Positions 42,703 through 52,346 of a stretch of 64,000 bases of DNA are shown piece by piece. The position numbers were made by a program, and so were the translations under genes. This DNA comes from JAGRGG01 sp965217265. Lineage in GTDB: Bacteria; Pseudomonadota; Alphaproteobacteria; Geminicoccales; Geminicoccaceae. Position 1 is the first letter of the stretch, and every line of letters starts with the position of its first letter. The stretch covers positions 1-64,000 of the forward strand of contig CBDCHP010000015.1 of assembly GCA_965217265.1 (NCBI GenBank), written 5' to 3'. The notes below the pieces were generated by a model. That model was given only the letters and a program-made list of their open reading frames with translations, did no database searches and was not told where the DNA came from.

Positions 42703-42765
42703 TCGACAGGCAGCGCGGGGAGGATGCACCGCTTACTCTACGCCAGCCGTGCCGAAGCGAGGCGG

Positions 42766-42850
42766 CGGCCGTATCGAAGGGTTCTACAATGCACGCCGTT
42801 CGCACTCGGCGCTGAGATACCCGTTCACCGGCCGACATAGAACGCATGAT
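42766..42850 (+). mobile_element. IS3-family transposase C-terminal relic
   Basis: A short frame reads RIEGFYNARRSHSALRYPF, the end of an IS3-type OrfB integrase (consensus IE.FYN..R.HS.LGY.SP). Only about 25 codons remain, directly after the IS66 relic and 28 bases from the end of the ABC transporter gene, so it is an insertion scar. Confidence 0.7.
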
Positions 42851-42877
42851 GGCCTGAACGCGCCCACTCAGGCGGGG

Positions 42878-43963
42878 TTAGGATCGGATACGCTCGTGGT
42901 CCCGCGCCCGTCTCGCCGCCGCCAGCGTCGCGAGGCGCCGCCCGAACGCCCCTTCGGCGGACGGCCCGACGGGTCGGGGCCGTGGCGGCGGCGTCCGCTC
43001 GGCCAGATGACAAGCGACTAGGCTCTCGCCCAGCCGGCGCAGCGCCGGCCGCTCGGTCCGGCAGCGCCCCTCGGCGAGCGGGCAGCGCGGGTGGAAGGCG
43101 CAGCCGTCCGGCAGGTGAGCGGCACTCGGCGCGTCGCCCTCGACCGGGATCGGCGCGCGCGGGCAGTCCGGTTCGGGGCGGGGTGCCGCCGCGATCAGGG
43201 CTTGCGTGTAGGGGTGTCGCGGCCGGGCGAAGAGCGCCGCGGCCGGCGCCTCCTCGACGATCCGCCCGAGGTACATGACCGCGACGCGCTGCGCGATGTG
43301 GCGCACGACGGCGAGGTCGTGGCCGATGAAGATGTAGGCGACGCCGAAGCGCCGCTGCAGGTCCTGCAACAGGTTGACGATCTGCGCCTGGACCGAGACG
43401 TCGAGGGCCGAGACCGGCTCGTCGCAGACGATGAGTTCGGGCCTCGTCGCCAGCGCCCGCGCCACGCCGACCCGCTGACGCTGACCGCCGGAGAACTCGT
43501 GCGGGTAACGCTCGGCGTGGAAGGAGGACAGGCCGCAGAGCCCGAGTAGCTCCAGCATCCGCGCCTCGGCTTCCGCCTTGGTGGCGAGCTTGTGCAGGAG
43601 CAGGGGCTCGAAGATCGTCTCGCGCACGGTCATGCGCGGGTTGAGCGAGCCGAACGGGTCCTGGAAGATGATCTGCATCCGGCGGCGAAAGGCGCGCAGG
43701 CGGTGCCGCGACATGGCCAGCACGTCCTCGCCGCCGAGGCGCACGGCGCCCGAGGTCGGCTCGATCAACCGCAGCAGCGCCCGGCCGGTCGTCGACTTGC
43801 CGCAGCCGGATTCGCCGACGACGGCGAGCGTCTCGCCGGCGTCCAGCTTGAAGCTGACCCCGTTCACCGCCCGCACCTCGCCGACTCGGCGGCGCAGCAG
43901 ACCACGGTATATCGGGAAGTGCTTGACGAGGTCTTGCACCTCCAAGAGCGGTGCCCCGCTCAC
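42878..43963 (-). CDS. Dipeptide/oligopeptide-type ABC transporter ATPase (DppF-like)
   Basis: A 361-residue ATPase. Walker A is [17 protein letters not shown] near residue 50, the Q-loop IIFQDPFGSLNPRM near 98, signature [16 protein letters not shown] near 152 and Walker B LIVCDEPVSALDVS near 177. The C-terminal oligo_HPY region (RHPYTQALIAAAP, then Cys motifs CAFHPRCP and C in GRCRTERP) is typical of Dpp/Opp-type ATPases. It is the last gene of a six-gene minus-strand operon and works with DppD-like ATPase to power import. Confidence 0.93.
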   Translation of the reverse strand: MSGAPLLEVQDLVKHFPIYRGLLRRRVGEVRAVNGVSFKLDAGETLAVVGESGCGKSTTGRALLRLIEPTSGAVRLGGEDVLAMSRHRLRAFRRRMQIIFQDPFGSLNPRMTVRETIFEPLLLHKLATKAEAEARMLELLGLCGLSSFHAERYPHEFSGGQRQRVGVARALATRPELIVCDEPVSALDVSVQAQIVNLLQDLQRRFGVAYIFIGHDLAVVRHIAQRVAVMYLGRIVEEAPAAALFARPRHPYTQALIAAAPRPEPDCPRAPIPVEGDAPSAAHLPDGCAFHPRCPLAEGRCRTERPALRRLGESLVACHLAERTPPPRPRPVGPSAEGAFGRRLATLAAARRARDHERIRS

Positions 43964-44955
43964 GCCGCAGCACCCTCGATCGGTGCCCGCCAGCAGGCGA
44001 CCGCGTGGCCCGGCACGATCTCGTCCAGGGGCGGCGCCTCGCTCAGGCAGCGGTCGACGGCGAGCGGACAGCGAGAAGCGAACGAGCAGCCCGGCAGCAC
44101 CAAGTGCGGCGGCGGCACGCTCCCCTCGATCGTCTCCAGCCGGTCGACGGCGGCGTCCATGCGCGGCACGGCCGCCATCAGCCCGACGGTGTAGGGGTGC
44201 TGCGGATCGGCGAACAGCGCCTTCGTACCCGCCCGCTCCACCACCCGTCCGGCGTACATCACGACGACGGCGTCGCAGGTCTCGGCGACGACGCCGAGGT
44301 CGTGCGTGATGAGCAGCGTCGCGGCACCCGTGCGCTCGCGCAGTTCGCGCATGAGGTCGAGGATCTGCGCTTGGATCGTAACGTCGAGCGCCGTGGTCGG
44401 CTCGTCGGCGATCAGCATGTCCGGGTCGTTGGCGAGCGCCAGTGCTATCATGACGCGCTGACGCTGGCCGCCCGAGAGCTGGTGCGGGTAGTCGTCGACG
44501 CGCTTGGCGGGCGAGGGCAGGCGGACGAGGTCGAGCAGCTCGATCGCACGCGCCCGCGCCGCCCTGCCGCGCAGGTTCGAGTGGATCCTCAAGCTCTCGA
44601 CGATCTGATCGCCGCAGGTGTAGACCGGGTTGAGCGAGCTCATCGGCTCTTGGAAGATCATCCCGATCCGGCCGCCGCGCAGGCGCCGCATCGCGCGGCC
44701 CGGCAGGTCGAGCAGGTTCTGCCCGTCGAAGACGATCCGGCCCTTGGCGTAGCGGCCGGGGGGCTCTGGGACGAGGCGCATGATGGCAAGCGAGGTGACG
44801 CTCTTGCCGCAGCCCGATTCGCCGACCACGCCCAGGGTCTCGCCGCGCGTGACGCTGAGGCTTACCCCGTCGACCGCGCGGTAGGTCTGCCCCTCGACGT
44901 CGAAGTGGACGGCGAGGTCTTCGACCTGCAAGAGGGGTGCTGACGGCGCCTTCAT
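43960..44955 (-). CDS. Dipeptide/oligopeptide-type ABC transporter ATPase (DppD-like)
   Basis: A 331-residue ATPase with Walker [18 protein letters not shown] near residue 41, [18 protein letters not shown] near 98, signature [16 protein letters not shown] near 160 and Walker [15 protein letters not shown] near 184. The oligo_HPY region ([13 protein letters not shown] and [14 protein letters not shown]) closes the protein. The start at 44955 overlaps the stop of the amidohydrolase gene, and its own stop overlaps dppF, so stoichiometry is coupled. Confidence 0.93.
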   Translation of the reverse strand: MKAPSAPLLQVEDLAVHFDVEGQTYRAVDGVSLSVTRGETLGVVGESGCGKSVTSLAIMRLVPEPPGRYAKGRIVFDGQNLLDLPGRAMRRLRGGRIGMIFQEPMSSLNPVYTCGDQIVESLRIHSNLRGRAARARAIELLDLVRLPSPAKRVDDYPHQLSGGQRQRVMIALALANDPDMLIADEPTTALDVTIQAQILDLMRELRERTGAATLLITHDLGVVAETCDAVVVMYAGRVVERAGTKALFADPQHPYTVGLMAAVPRMDAAVDRLETIEGSVPPPHLVLPGCSFASRCPLAVDRCLSEAPPLDEIVPGHAVACWRAPIEGAAA

Positions 44956-46388
44956 GCGCGGCGGTAGACGAAGGGCGACGCCTCGTCGTGGCGGCGGTCG
45001 GCGAAGTCGAGCGTCCTGAACGCGTCTTCCGCCCGGCGCTGCGCCGCCTCCAGCCGGTCGAGCGCGTCGTCGAGGTCGAAGGCGAGCGCCTTGCCCTCGG
45101 CCACCACCCGCCGCCCGTCGACGTAGACGTCGCGCACGGCGCGCTCGCCCGCCGTGTAGACCAGCGAGCGCAGGGGATCGCGCACCGGGCGCATGGCGGG
45201 GTGCTTGAGGTCGGCGATGACGAAGTCCGCCCGAGCGCCGACGCCGATCCGGCCGACGTCGTCGCGGCCGAGGATCGCGGCCCCGCCGAGCGTCGCCGCG
45301 TCGAAGACGTCGCCGGTGCGCAGGTCGTACGGATCGCCCGAGACGACGCGCGCGAGGTAGAGGGCGTTGCGCAACTCTTCGAGCATGTTGTGCGGGTAGG
45401 TGTCGGTGCCGACGCCGACGGGGATCCCGGCCCGCAGGTAGCGCCCGACCGTGTTCATCGTGATGCCGCGGCGTTGGAACACGGTCGGGCAGTGCGCGAC
45501 GGCGGCACCGCTCTGGCACAGGCGCTCGAAGTCGCGCGCGCCCGGCCAGTGCAGCCACGGGTGGTCGTTGAGGAAGATGCCGTGGCCGACGATGGCGCCG
45601 GGGTTGAGCACGCCCAGATCGTCCAGCCACTCGATCGGGGTGCGGCCGTGCCGGCGGGTGATCTCGTGGAACTCGACGACGCTCTGGGCCGCGTGGATCT
45701 GGAAGGGCACGCCGCGTTCCTTGGCGGCGGCGCGGCTGTCTTGGATCAACTCGGCCGAGCAGGTGTCGATCTGCGCCGGCGCCACCATGCCGGACAGGCG
45801 GCCCGACGGGTGCTTCAAGGCGGCGTCGACGACGGCGAGCGCCCCGTCCATCGCCCCGCGCCCGGCGGCCTCGTCCCACTCGTAGGCGACAACGTGGCCG
45901 TTCTTCGTGTACCAGCGGGCCGAGCGGTACATCGGCGCCGCGACGCCGCGCAGGCCCGAGGCCGCCAGCGTGTCGAGCCAGCCGTCCCAGGCGATCGAGA
46001 GGTCGACGAGCGTGGTGACGCCCGAGAGCAGCAGTTCGCTCAGGCTCACCTCGACGCAGGCCCGCCGGCCCTCGTCGTCCGGGCGAAACAGCGGCATGAA
46101 CTCGTAGAGCGAGCTCATGTAGAGGCGGGGGCTGCCCAACTCGTCGAGGAAGCCCTTGTTCATCGCCTCGCTGGAGGGGTGCGAGTGGACGTTGACGAGG
46201 CCCGGAAAGACCAGCCGCCCGCGCCCGTCGATCTCGACGTCGGCCGGCCCGTCGAAACGCCCGCCGACGTGGACGAAGGCCCCGTCCTCGAAGGCGACGT
46301 CGCCGTCGCTGCGGTAGACGTGGCGCCGCTCGGCCGCATCAAAGGCGACGATCCAATCGACGTTGCGGATGACGGTCGTTTCGCTCAT
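44952..46388 (-). CDS. TrzA/AtzB-type metal-dependent amidohydrolase
   Basis: A 478-residue amidohydrolase superfamily enzyme. Metal ligands are HSH in LVNVHSHP near residue 67, His in FQIHAAQS near 232, His in VGHGIFL near 270 and Asp in GVGTDTYPHNM near 325. The closest groups are chlorohydrolase/guanine-deaminase-like (TrzA, AtzB, MtaD) enzymes that deaminate or dechlorinate nitrogen heterocycles or cleave C-N bonds. Encoded within a peptide-type ABC importer operon, between binding protein and ATPases, so it likely acts on the imported compound. Substrate unknown. Confidence 0.85.
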   Translation of the reverse strand: MSETTVIRNVDWIVAFDAAERRHVYRSDGDVAFEDGAFVHVGGRFDGPADVEIDGRGRLVFPGLVNVHSHPSSEAMNKGFLDELGSPRLYMSSLYEFMPLFRPDDEGRRACVEVSLSELLLSGVTTLVDLSIAWDGWLDTLAASGLRGVAAPMYRSARWYTKNGHVVAYEWDEAAGRGAMDGALAVVDAALKHPSGRLSGMVAPAQIDTCSAELIQDSRAAAKERGVPFQIHAAQSVVEFHEITRRHGRTPIEWLDDLGVLNPGAIVGHGIFLNDHPWLHWPGARDFERLCQSGAAVAHCPTVFQRRGITMNTVGRYLRAGIPVGVGTDTYPHNMLEELRNALYLARVVSGDPYDLRTGDVFDAATLGGAAILGRDDVGRIGVGARADFVIADLKHPAMRPVRDPLRSLVYTAGERAVRDVYVDGRRVVAEGKALAFDLDDALDRLEAAQRRAEDAFRTLDFADRRHDEASPFVYRRA

Positions 46389-46437
46389 GGGAAAACCCGA
46401 TCGGTGGCGGCAGGAAACGGGCGCGCGATGCCGCGGC

Positions 46438-48030
46438 TCACTCGCGGTACTTCAGGTCCAAGCCCTTGTAGAGCCCGCAGCCGTAGATGTTGTGCGGCAC
46501 CACCGTCTCAAGCCCGGTGGACTGCGCGATCACCATCGGTTCGTGGTAGAGCGGGATCCACACCGCCGCGTCCTGGACGATCTTCAAGACCTCGCCGTAG
46601 CTGTCGGCCCGCGTCTTGTCGTCGAGCGCGGTCTTGCCGGCGTCCAGCAGCCGGTCGGTCTCAGGATCGTTCCAGTTCATCCGGTTGGGCGTCGGCATGT
46701 TCTCGGAGCGAAAGTAGAGGTTCAAGGCGTCGCCGCTCGACACGTAGGGGTAGCTCATGCCGAACATGTCGAACTCCTGCGTCGCCATCTTGCCCCAGGC
46801 GACGGTGGCGTCGAACGGCTGGACTTGCAGATCGACGCCGATCTCGCGCAGGTAGGCCTGCACCGCCTCCGAGATCTTTTGCCAGCCCGAGCCGGCGAAG
46901 ACGTACATCAAAGGCGAGATCGTCTTGCCGTCCTTGCGGCGCAGCCCGTCGTCGCCCGTCGCCCAGCCCGCCTCGTCGAGCAGCTGGCCGGCGCGTTTGG
47001 GGTCGTAGCGCAGCAGCCCTTCGTCGAGCGCCGGGTTCCAGTCCAGCGCCTTTTCGCTGACGTAGGAGTAGGCGGGCTCGACCTCGCCGAAGTAGAGATC
47101 CTCGACCATCGCCGCCTGGTTGACGGCGAGGTTCATCGCTTGGCGCACGCGCGCGTCGCTCACCGCGTCCTTGTCGATCTTGAAGCCGATGAAGTAGGTC
47201 CAAAAGGCCAAGTCGGACTTGACCACCTCGACGTTCGGCGCGGCGCGCAACTGGTCGAGCGCGATGTAGGGTACGTACTGGGTGATCTGCGACTGGTCGG
47301 TCAGGACCGCGACGGTGCGGGTATTCTCCTCCGGCACGATCTGCCACGTCACCCGCGCCATGTGCGCCGGCCCCTTGTTGGCGTAGATCGGCGGCCCCCA
47401 ACTATAGCCCTCGTGCCGGGTCATCGTCATCCGGTCGCGCGGCGACCACCCTTCCCAGCAAAAAGGCCCCGTGCCGTTCATGCCCGTGACGCCGAAATCG
47501 TCGCCCAGGGCCTCAACGTCGGTTTGATCGATGATCGTGGCGAAGCTCTGGGTCAACTGGTAGAGCAGTTCGGAGAACGGCGCCTTCAAGCGGTACTCGA
47601 CCGTCGTCGGGTCGGTCGCCACGACGTCCTCGACGTCGCCCGCGCGCCAAGCCACGGGCGAGTTGGTCGCCGGATCGATCCAGCGCTTGAGGCTGTAGAC
47701 CACGTCGTCGGCGGTCATCTTCTTGCCGTCGCAGAATTGGACGCCGTCTTGCAGGTGGAAGGTGTAGACGAGCCCGTCGTCGGAGACCTCCCAACGCTCG
47801 GCGAGGCTCGGCGTGACGGTCTTCATGTCCGGATCCAAGGCCACCAGCGTGTCGCCGAGCATGAACAGGATCTCGGACGCCGCGCGCGCCGTCGTCTGGT
47901 GCGGGTCGTAGTTGTTGCTGTCGACCTCACGGACGATGGTGATCTCCTGCGCCGCCGCCGCACCCGTGAGGGCGAGCAGGGCACAACCGACGAAGAGGGC
48001 GGGGCGGGTGAATCTCAGGGCGCTTCGCAC
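46438..48030 (-). CDS. ABC transporter solute-binding protein, family 5 (DppA-like)
   Basis: A 530-residue SBP_bac_5 protein. The GTG at 48030 is chosen: it has an AAGGAAG ribosome site and gives a clean signal peptide (RSALRF then hydrophobic core, cleavage after AAAA-Q near 28); a longer frame would overlap the dppC gene. Mature motifs are YDPHQTTARAASEIL, LAERWEVSDDGLVYTFHLQDGV and FCDGKKMTADDVVYSLKR. It binds peptides or related cationic or heterocyclic compounds in the periplasm. It lies between the permeases and the amidohydrolase. Confidence 0.92.
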   Translation of the reverse strand: MRSALRFTRPALFVGCALLALTGAAAAQEITIVREVDSNNYDPHQTTARAASEILFMLGDTLVALDPDMKTVTPSLAERWEVSDDGLVYTFHLQDGVQFCDGKKMTADDVVYSLKRWIDPATNSPVAWRAGDVEDVVATDPTTVEYRLKAPFSELLYQLTQSFATIIDQTDVEALGDDFGVTGMNGTGPFCWEGWSPRDRMTMTRHEGYSWGPPIYANKGPAHMARVTWQIVPEENTRTVAVLTDQSQITQYVPYIALDQLRAAPNVEVVKSDLAFWTYFIGFKIDKDAVSDARVRQAMNLAVNQAAMVEDLYFGEVEPAYSYVSEKALDWNPALDEGLLRYDPKRAGQLLDEAGWATGDDGLRRKDGKTISPLMYVFAGSGWQKISEAVQAYLREIGVDLQVQPFDATVAWGKMATQEFDMFGMSYPYVSSGDALNLYFRSENMPTPNRMNWNDPETDRLLDAGKTALDDKTRADSYGEVLKIVQDAAVWIPLYHEPMVIAQSTGLETVVPHNIYGCGLYKGLDLKYRE

Positions 48031-48058
48031 GGGGTTCTTCCTTCTTCTGTCGGTGATT

Positions 48059-48949
48059 TCAAGCGCGCAAACGCGGGTCGAGCACGTCGCGCAGCGCGTC
48101 GCCGGCAACGTTCGCGGCCAGGACGATGACGAAGATCAGGACGCTCGGGATGACGGCGATGTGCGGGGCGAACAGGAGGAAGTCGCGCCCCTGCGCCGCC
48201 ATCAGGCCGAGTTCGGCCACCGGCGGGCGGGCGCCGAGGCCTAAGAAACTGAGCGCGGCGCCGAGCAGGATCACCTGCCCAAAGCGCAGGCTGATGAAGA
48301 TCATGATCGACGAGATCGAGTTGCGCAAAAGGTAACGGCTGAAGAGGGCGGCGTCGGACAGGCCGACCGCGCGCCCGGCCTCGATGTACTCCTGCCCCAT
48401 CACGCCGACCCCAATCGAGCGGGCGATGCGGGCGCAGTCGGGCACGGTCGCGATGCTGAGCGCCACGATGACCGGCAGGGCGCCGGGCCCGAAGACGGCG
48501 ACGAGTGCGAGGCCGAGGAGGATCGCCGGAAACGAGAGCATCATGTCGACCAGCCGCATCATCACCGGGTCGATGCGGCGATGAAAGGCCGAGATCAGGC
48601 CCAACAGGGAGCCGGCGACGCCGCCGACCCCGACCGAGACGAGCCCGATCAGGAGCGTCAGCCGGGTGCCGTAGAGCGCCCGGCTGAGGATGTCGCGCCC
48701 CTGCCCGTCGGTGCCGAGGGGGTGCGCCCAGTCGCCCCGCGCCGCCCACGCAGGCGGGGTCATCACCGAGCGGCTGTTGACGTAGGGGTCGTGCGGCGCC
48801 AGCCACGGTGCGAAGATCGCGCCGAGCGCGATCAGCGCCAGCGTCGCCAGCGCCAGCGCCGCCGCGCGGTCCGCCAGCAGCCGCCGCCACCAAGCCCGCC
48901 GCCGGGGCGGCGCATCGAGGGCGACGGCGTTCGGGTCGGCGACCGTCAC
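48059..48949 (-). CDS. ABC transporter permease (DppC-like)
   Basis: A 296-residue permease with a GTG start at 48949. It has an N-terminal cytoplasmic stretch, one helix, the HPLGTDGQGRDILSRALYG motif near residue 76 and five further helices. The EAA loop (EYIEAGRAVGLSDAALFSRYLLRNS) is near residue 187. It pairs with the DppB-like permease. GTGA overlap with dppB. Confidence 0.93.
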   Translation of the reverse strand: MTVADPNAVALDAPPRRRAWWRRLLADRAAALALATLALIALGAIFAPWLAPHDPYVNSRSVMTPPAWAARGDWAHPLGTDGQGRDILSRALYGTRLTLLIGLVSVGVGGVAGSLLGLISAFHRRIDPVMMRLVDMMLSFPAILLGLALVAVFGPGALPVIVALSIATVPDCARIARSIGVGVMGQEYIEAGRAVGLSDAALFSRYLLRNSISSIMIFISLRFGQVILLGAALSFLGLGARPPVAELGLMAAQGRDFLLFAPHIAVIPSVLIFVIVLAANVAGDALRDVLDPRLRA

Positions 48950-49887
48950 GCCCGCTGGGTCCGCGGGTCGAGCAGGGCGTAGAGCACGTCGACGATCAGG
49001 TTGATGAAGATGAACGACAAGGCGAGGACGAGGATGGCGCCCTGCGCCAGCGGGAAGTCGCTCGACAGGATCGATCCAACCGCGAGCCGACCGATGCCGG
49101 GCCAACTGAAGATCGTCTCGGTCACCACGGCCCCGCCCAGGAGGTAGCCGGCCTGCAACCCCACCAGGGTCACGACCGGGATGAGGGCGTTGCGCAGCCC
49201 GTGGCGCAGGATGACCCGCGCCTCGCCCAGCCCCTTGGCCCGCGCCGTGCGGACGTGGTCGAGCCCGAGCACTTCGAGCACCGCCGAGCGCGTCATCCGC
49301 GCCACGGGGCCGATGAAGATGAGGCCGAGCGAGAGGGCCGGCAGGACGATGTGGCGCAGGCCCTCGATCGTCCACAACGGCCCGCCGCGGCCGAGGAACG
49401 GCAGGAGCCGCCACTGCACGCCCAAGTACTGGATCATCAATAAGCAGATGAAGAAGATCGGCAGCGACACGCCCGCGACCGAGACGGCCATGATGACCCG
49501 ATCGATGATCGAGCCGCGCCAGACCGCCGCCACCGTGCCCATGCCGATCCCGAGCGGGATCGACCAGATCAGGCAGGCGAACATCAATTCCGCCGTCGGG
49601 CCGATCGCGGCGGCCAACTCGCTCGTCACCGTCTTGTTCGAGATCATCGAGCGGCCGAGATCGCCCTGAACGAGCCGCCCGAGATAGCCGCCGAACTGGA
49701 CCAGCACCGGTCGATCGAGCCCCATCTCGACGCGGATGCGATCGACGACCTCCTCCGTCGCGGTCGGGCCGGCGAGCACTACCGCCGGGTCGCCGGGCAC
49801 GAGCTGGAGAAGGGCGAAGCCGAGCAGCAGCACGCCGACCAGGACAGGGACCGAGAGGACGAGCCGGTTGACGATCTGCCCGATCAC
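48946..49887 (-). CDS. ABC transporter permease (DppB-like)
   Basis: A 313-residue permease starting at GTG 49887. The N-terminal helix is followed by LLQLVPGDPAVVLAG and a long periplasmic loop with LGLDRPVLVQF-like sequence; six membrane segments in all. The EAA loop (DHVRTARAKGLGEARVILRHGLRNALIPV) is near residue 210. It heads the transporter genes and overlaps the truncated amidohydrolase gene upstream by 4 bases. Confidence 0.93.
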   Translation of the reverse strand: MIGQIVNRLVLSVPVLVGVLLLGFALLQLVPGDPAVVLAGPTATEEVVDRIRVEMGLDRPVLVQFGGYLGRLVQGDLGRSMISNKTVTSELAAAIGPTAELMFACLIWSIPLGIGMGTVAAVWRGSIIDRVIMAVSVAGVSLPIFFICLLMIQYLGVQWRLLPFLGRGGPLWTIEGLRHIVLPALSLGLIFIGPVARMTRSAVLEVLGLDHVRTARAKGLGEARVILRHGLRNALIPVVTLVGLQAGYLLGGAVVTETIFSWPGIGRLAVGSILSSDFPLAQGAILVLALSFIFINLIVDVLYALLDPRTQRA

Positions 49888-51218
49888 GCCGCACCCTCGC
49901 GGCGGTGGACGACCTCGCCGCCGAGGATGGTCAGGTCGCAGACCGTCTCCAAGATCGCCTCCGGCCCGGCGTCGAACATGTCGCGCGAGAACACGGTGAC
50001 GTCGGCCAGTTGGCCCGGCACCAGCCGCCCCTTGATGCCCTCCTCCTTGGCGGCGTAAGCCGAGGCCCAGGTGTAGGCGTGCAATGCCTCGGCGAGGCTC
50101 AGGCGCTGGTCCTCGCCCAAGACCGTGCCCCCGTTGGTCCGGCGCGTGACCATCGTGTAGAGGTTGGCCATCGGGTCGATCTCGCAGACCGGGCAGTCGG
50201 TCGAGGCCGAGGGGTGCAGCCCGCGCTCGATCCAGGTCCGCATCGGGTGCGACGCCTCGATCCGTTCGCGCTCGATCAGCGTCAGGTAGAGGTCGCCGAA
50301 GTAATAGAGGAAGACCGGCTGCGGCACGGGCAGGATGTGGTTGGCGACCAGCCGCTCCATCTGCTCCGAGGTGAGCCAGCCGCAGTGCTCGATGCGGTGT
50401 CGGCGCCCCGGGTCCGGCGTGTCGGCCAGCGCCCGCTCCAGCGCGGTCAGCGTCTGGCCGATGGCGGCGTCGCCGATGGCGTGGATCGCCATGCGGTACC
50501 CGGCCCGGTGGGCTTTGAGCACCATCGCGTTCAGCTCGTCGCCGGCGAGGCACAAGATGCCGGTGTCGTCGGCGCCGCCGCCGAGGTAGGGCCGGCCCAT
50601 CGCCGCCGTCCGCCCGCCGGCGCTGCCGTCGGTGAAGATCTTGACGGGGCCGATGCGAAACCGGTCGTCGCCGGTTCCGGTGATCATCCCGGCCGCCATC
50701 GCCTCGTCCAGCACGCTGCGGCCCTTGTCGCCCATCAGCGTCGCGTAGACCCGGACCGGCAGCCGCCCCTCGCGCGCGGCGCGTTGGTAGGCCAGCATCT
50801 CCGCCCAGCCGTTCTGGATGCCAACCGCGGCCTCCATCACCGAGGTGATGCCGTAGCGGAGCAGGTCGCGGCCGGCGCGCTCCACCGCATCGCTGAGTTC
50901 GGCCTCGCCCGCTTTGGGCAGGACGTCGATCACCGGCTCGCGCGCCGTCTCGGCGAGGAGGCCGGTGAGCCGGCCGTCGCGGCGCTCGATCAGCCCGCCC
51001 GGCGGCGAGGGCGTGTCCTCGGCAATGCCGGCCAGCGCCAGCGCCCGGCCGTTGGCGACCGCGACGTGGCCGTCGGTGCGCACGACGTAGACCGGGTGGT
51101 CGGGAACGGCGGCGTCCAATTCCTCGCGGGTCGGGTGCCGCTTCACGTCGAGGCGAAAACGGTCGTTTGTGAACCGCCCGCACCGCCGCCCGGCTTTCCT
51201 GCCCCGCTGCCGGTTCAC
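49884..51218 (-). pseudogene. YtcJ-type amidohydrolase missing its N-terminal metal-binding part
   Basis: The recognisable protein runs from RHPTREELDAAVPDHPVYVVRTDGH to the C-terminus and contains FTDGSAGGRTAAM near residue 195, AIHAIGDAAIG near 250, RIEHCGW near 279 and TDCPVCEIDPMANLY near 340. Intact YtcJ-type enzymes are about 530-560 residues and begin with a beta-sandwich and an HVHL metal site; here about 120 residues including that HxH are absent. The first 25 residues of the frame come from the resolvase res-like DNA. The gene therefore lost its 5' end at about 51150, and activity is doubtful. Confidence 0.75.
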
Positions 51219-51260
51219 AAACCCGGTTCAAAACCGTTGCCCTTCTGACCCGTTTGTGAC
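51165..51260. other. Putative resolution (res) site of the serine recombinase
   Basis: A cluster of related half-sites: GTTTGTGAACCG (51165-51176), its exact reverse complement CGGTTCACAAAC (51211-51222), the small palindrome CGGTTCAAAACCG (51224-51236) and a third GTTTGTGAC (51252-51260). This arrangement of inverted and direct half-sites immediately before a resolvase gene fits a multi-subsite res region and would also place the promoter under resolvase autoregulation. Confidence 0.6.
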
Positions 51261-51272
51261 ACGACCGCCGCC

Positions 51273-51809
51273 GTGAACCTCGGCTACGCCCGCGTCTCGA
51301 CCCCCGACCAGCGGCTCGACGCCCAGATCGACCGCCTCGAGGCCGCCGGCTGTGCGCGGATCTTCGCCGAGACCGTCGGCGGCAGCGCCAAAGTGCGCCC
51401 GCAGCTCGAGCGCCTGCTCGACCAGCTCCGAGCGGGCGACGTCGTCACCGTGACCAAGTACGATCGCCTCGCCCGCTCGCTGCACGACCTGCTCGCGATC
51501 GTCGGCCGGATCGAGGCGCAAGCGGCGGGTTTCCGCAGCCTGGCCGAGGACATCGACACGACGACGCCGGCCGGGCGCTTGATCTTCCACGTCTTCGGCT
51601 CGATCGCCGAGTTCGAGCGGCGGCGCATCGCCGAGCGCACGCGCGAGGGGCTGGAAGCCGCCCGCCGGCGCGGCCGGGTCGGCGGGCGGCGGCACGCGTT
51701 GAGCCCCGAGCAGCGGGCCGAGGTGCGGCGGATGAGGGCGGAGGGCCGCAGCGCCCCCGAACTCGCCCGGCTGTTCAAGGTCAGCCTCTCCACCATCAAG
51801 CGGACGTGA
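51273..51809 (+). CDS. Serine recombinase (Tn3-type resolvase/invertase family)
   Basis: A 178-residue small serine recombinase starting at GTG 51273. The catalytic Ser is in NLGYARVSTPDQ (Ser9), with TKYDRLARSLHDLL near residue 65 supplying the conserved Arg/Asp residues and FHVFGSIAEFERRRIAERTREGL the long helix E. The C-terminal helix-turn-helix is EGRSAPELARLFKVSLSTIKR. It resolves cointegrates or multimers through the res-like site just upstream. No transposase or terminal repeat was seen nearby. Confidence 0.92.
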   Translation: MNLGYARVSTPDQRLDAQIDRLEAAGCARIFAETVGGSAKVRPQLERLLDQLRAGDVVTVTKYDRLARSLHDLLAIVGRIEAQAAGFRSLAEDIDTTTPAGRLIFHVFGSIAEFERRRIAERTREGLEAARRRGRVGGRRHALSPEQRAEVRRMRAEGRSAPELARLFKVSLSTIKRT

Positions 51810-52013
51810 GCGCCCCCGGCGTCACGGCCCAGATGTCCTTGAAGGGGTGCGGATCACTTGGCCCAGACAATTAGGGAACTGCTGCACATTGCTAAGGTCA
51901 TTGCCGAGAAGGTAGGGCTGCAGTCGCTTGAGAAGCTCTAGGTGGATAACAACCACACCGGCCGGCAATAGGGCGCTGATGATGTTCGCCGGCATGCCAA
52001 GCTCGAGCGCGCA

Positions 52014-52346
52014 TTGATCCGCTGGCCCACCTGCTCCAGGACTTCGCCCGCCCCCGGCGGGAAGGACAGGCTGTATCAGGTCTACGGCCACGCCCTGCCG
52101 TCGGTGCGCCGGGGTCAGCGCATCGTCAAGGGCGAGGTCGTCGGCAAGATCGCCCGGCCGGTGAGCTGGCACACGATCCACGCCCACGTCGGGGTCAGCA
52201 CGAAGCCGATCGGCGAGGCCCGCTACTGCCAGAACGAGCGCGACGTCGACTGCGGCGGCTGGGGCCGCTGGCACGGGCGCGACCGCGAGGACGCGATCAA
52301 AGGCGCCAAGGCGCAGGGCTGGCTCGATGCCGCCAAGGTCTACTAG
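52014..52346 (+). pseudogene. C-terminal fragment of an M23-type peptidase
   Basis: The open frame shows VYGHAL and, 40 residues later, HTIHAHVGV, which match the second-domain His and the HxH metal ligand of M23/LytM metallopeptidases, with the intervening VRRGQRIVKGEVVGKIA strand. The N-terminal half with the HxxxD part is absent, so it looks like a broken lytic peptidase, perhaps from a conjugation or phage gene. The 204 bases before it contain only a 28-codon amphipathic frame (51858-51941, LAQTIRELLHIAKVIAEKVG) of uncertain reality. Confidence 0.55.

Noticed and set aside
42686..43021. 111-codon plus-strand frame as a gene
   Set aside because: Only its middle matches an IS3 transposase end; the remainder runs into the antisense side of the DppF-like gene.
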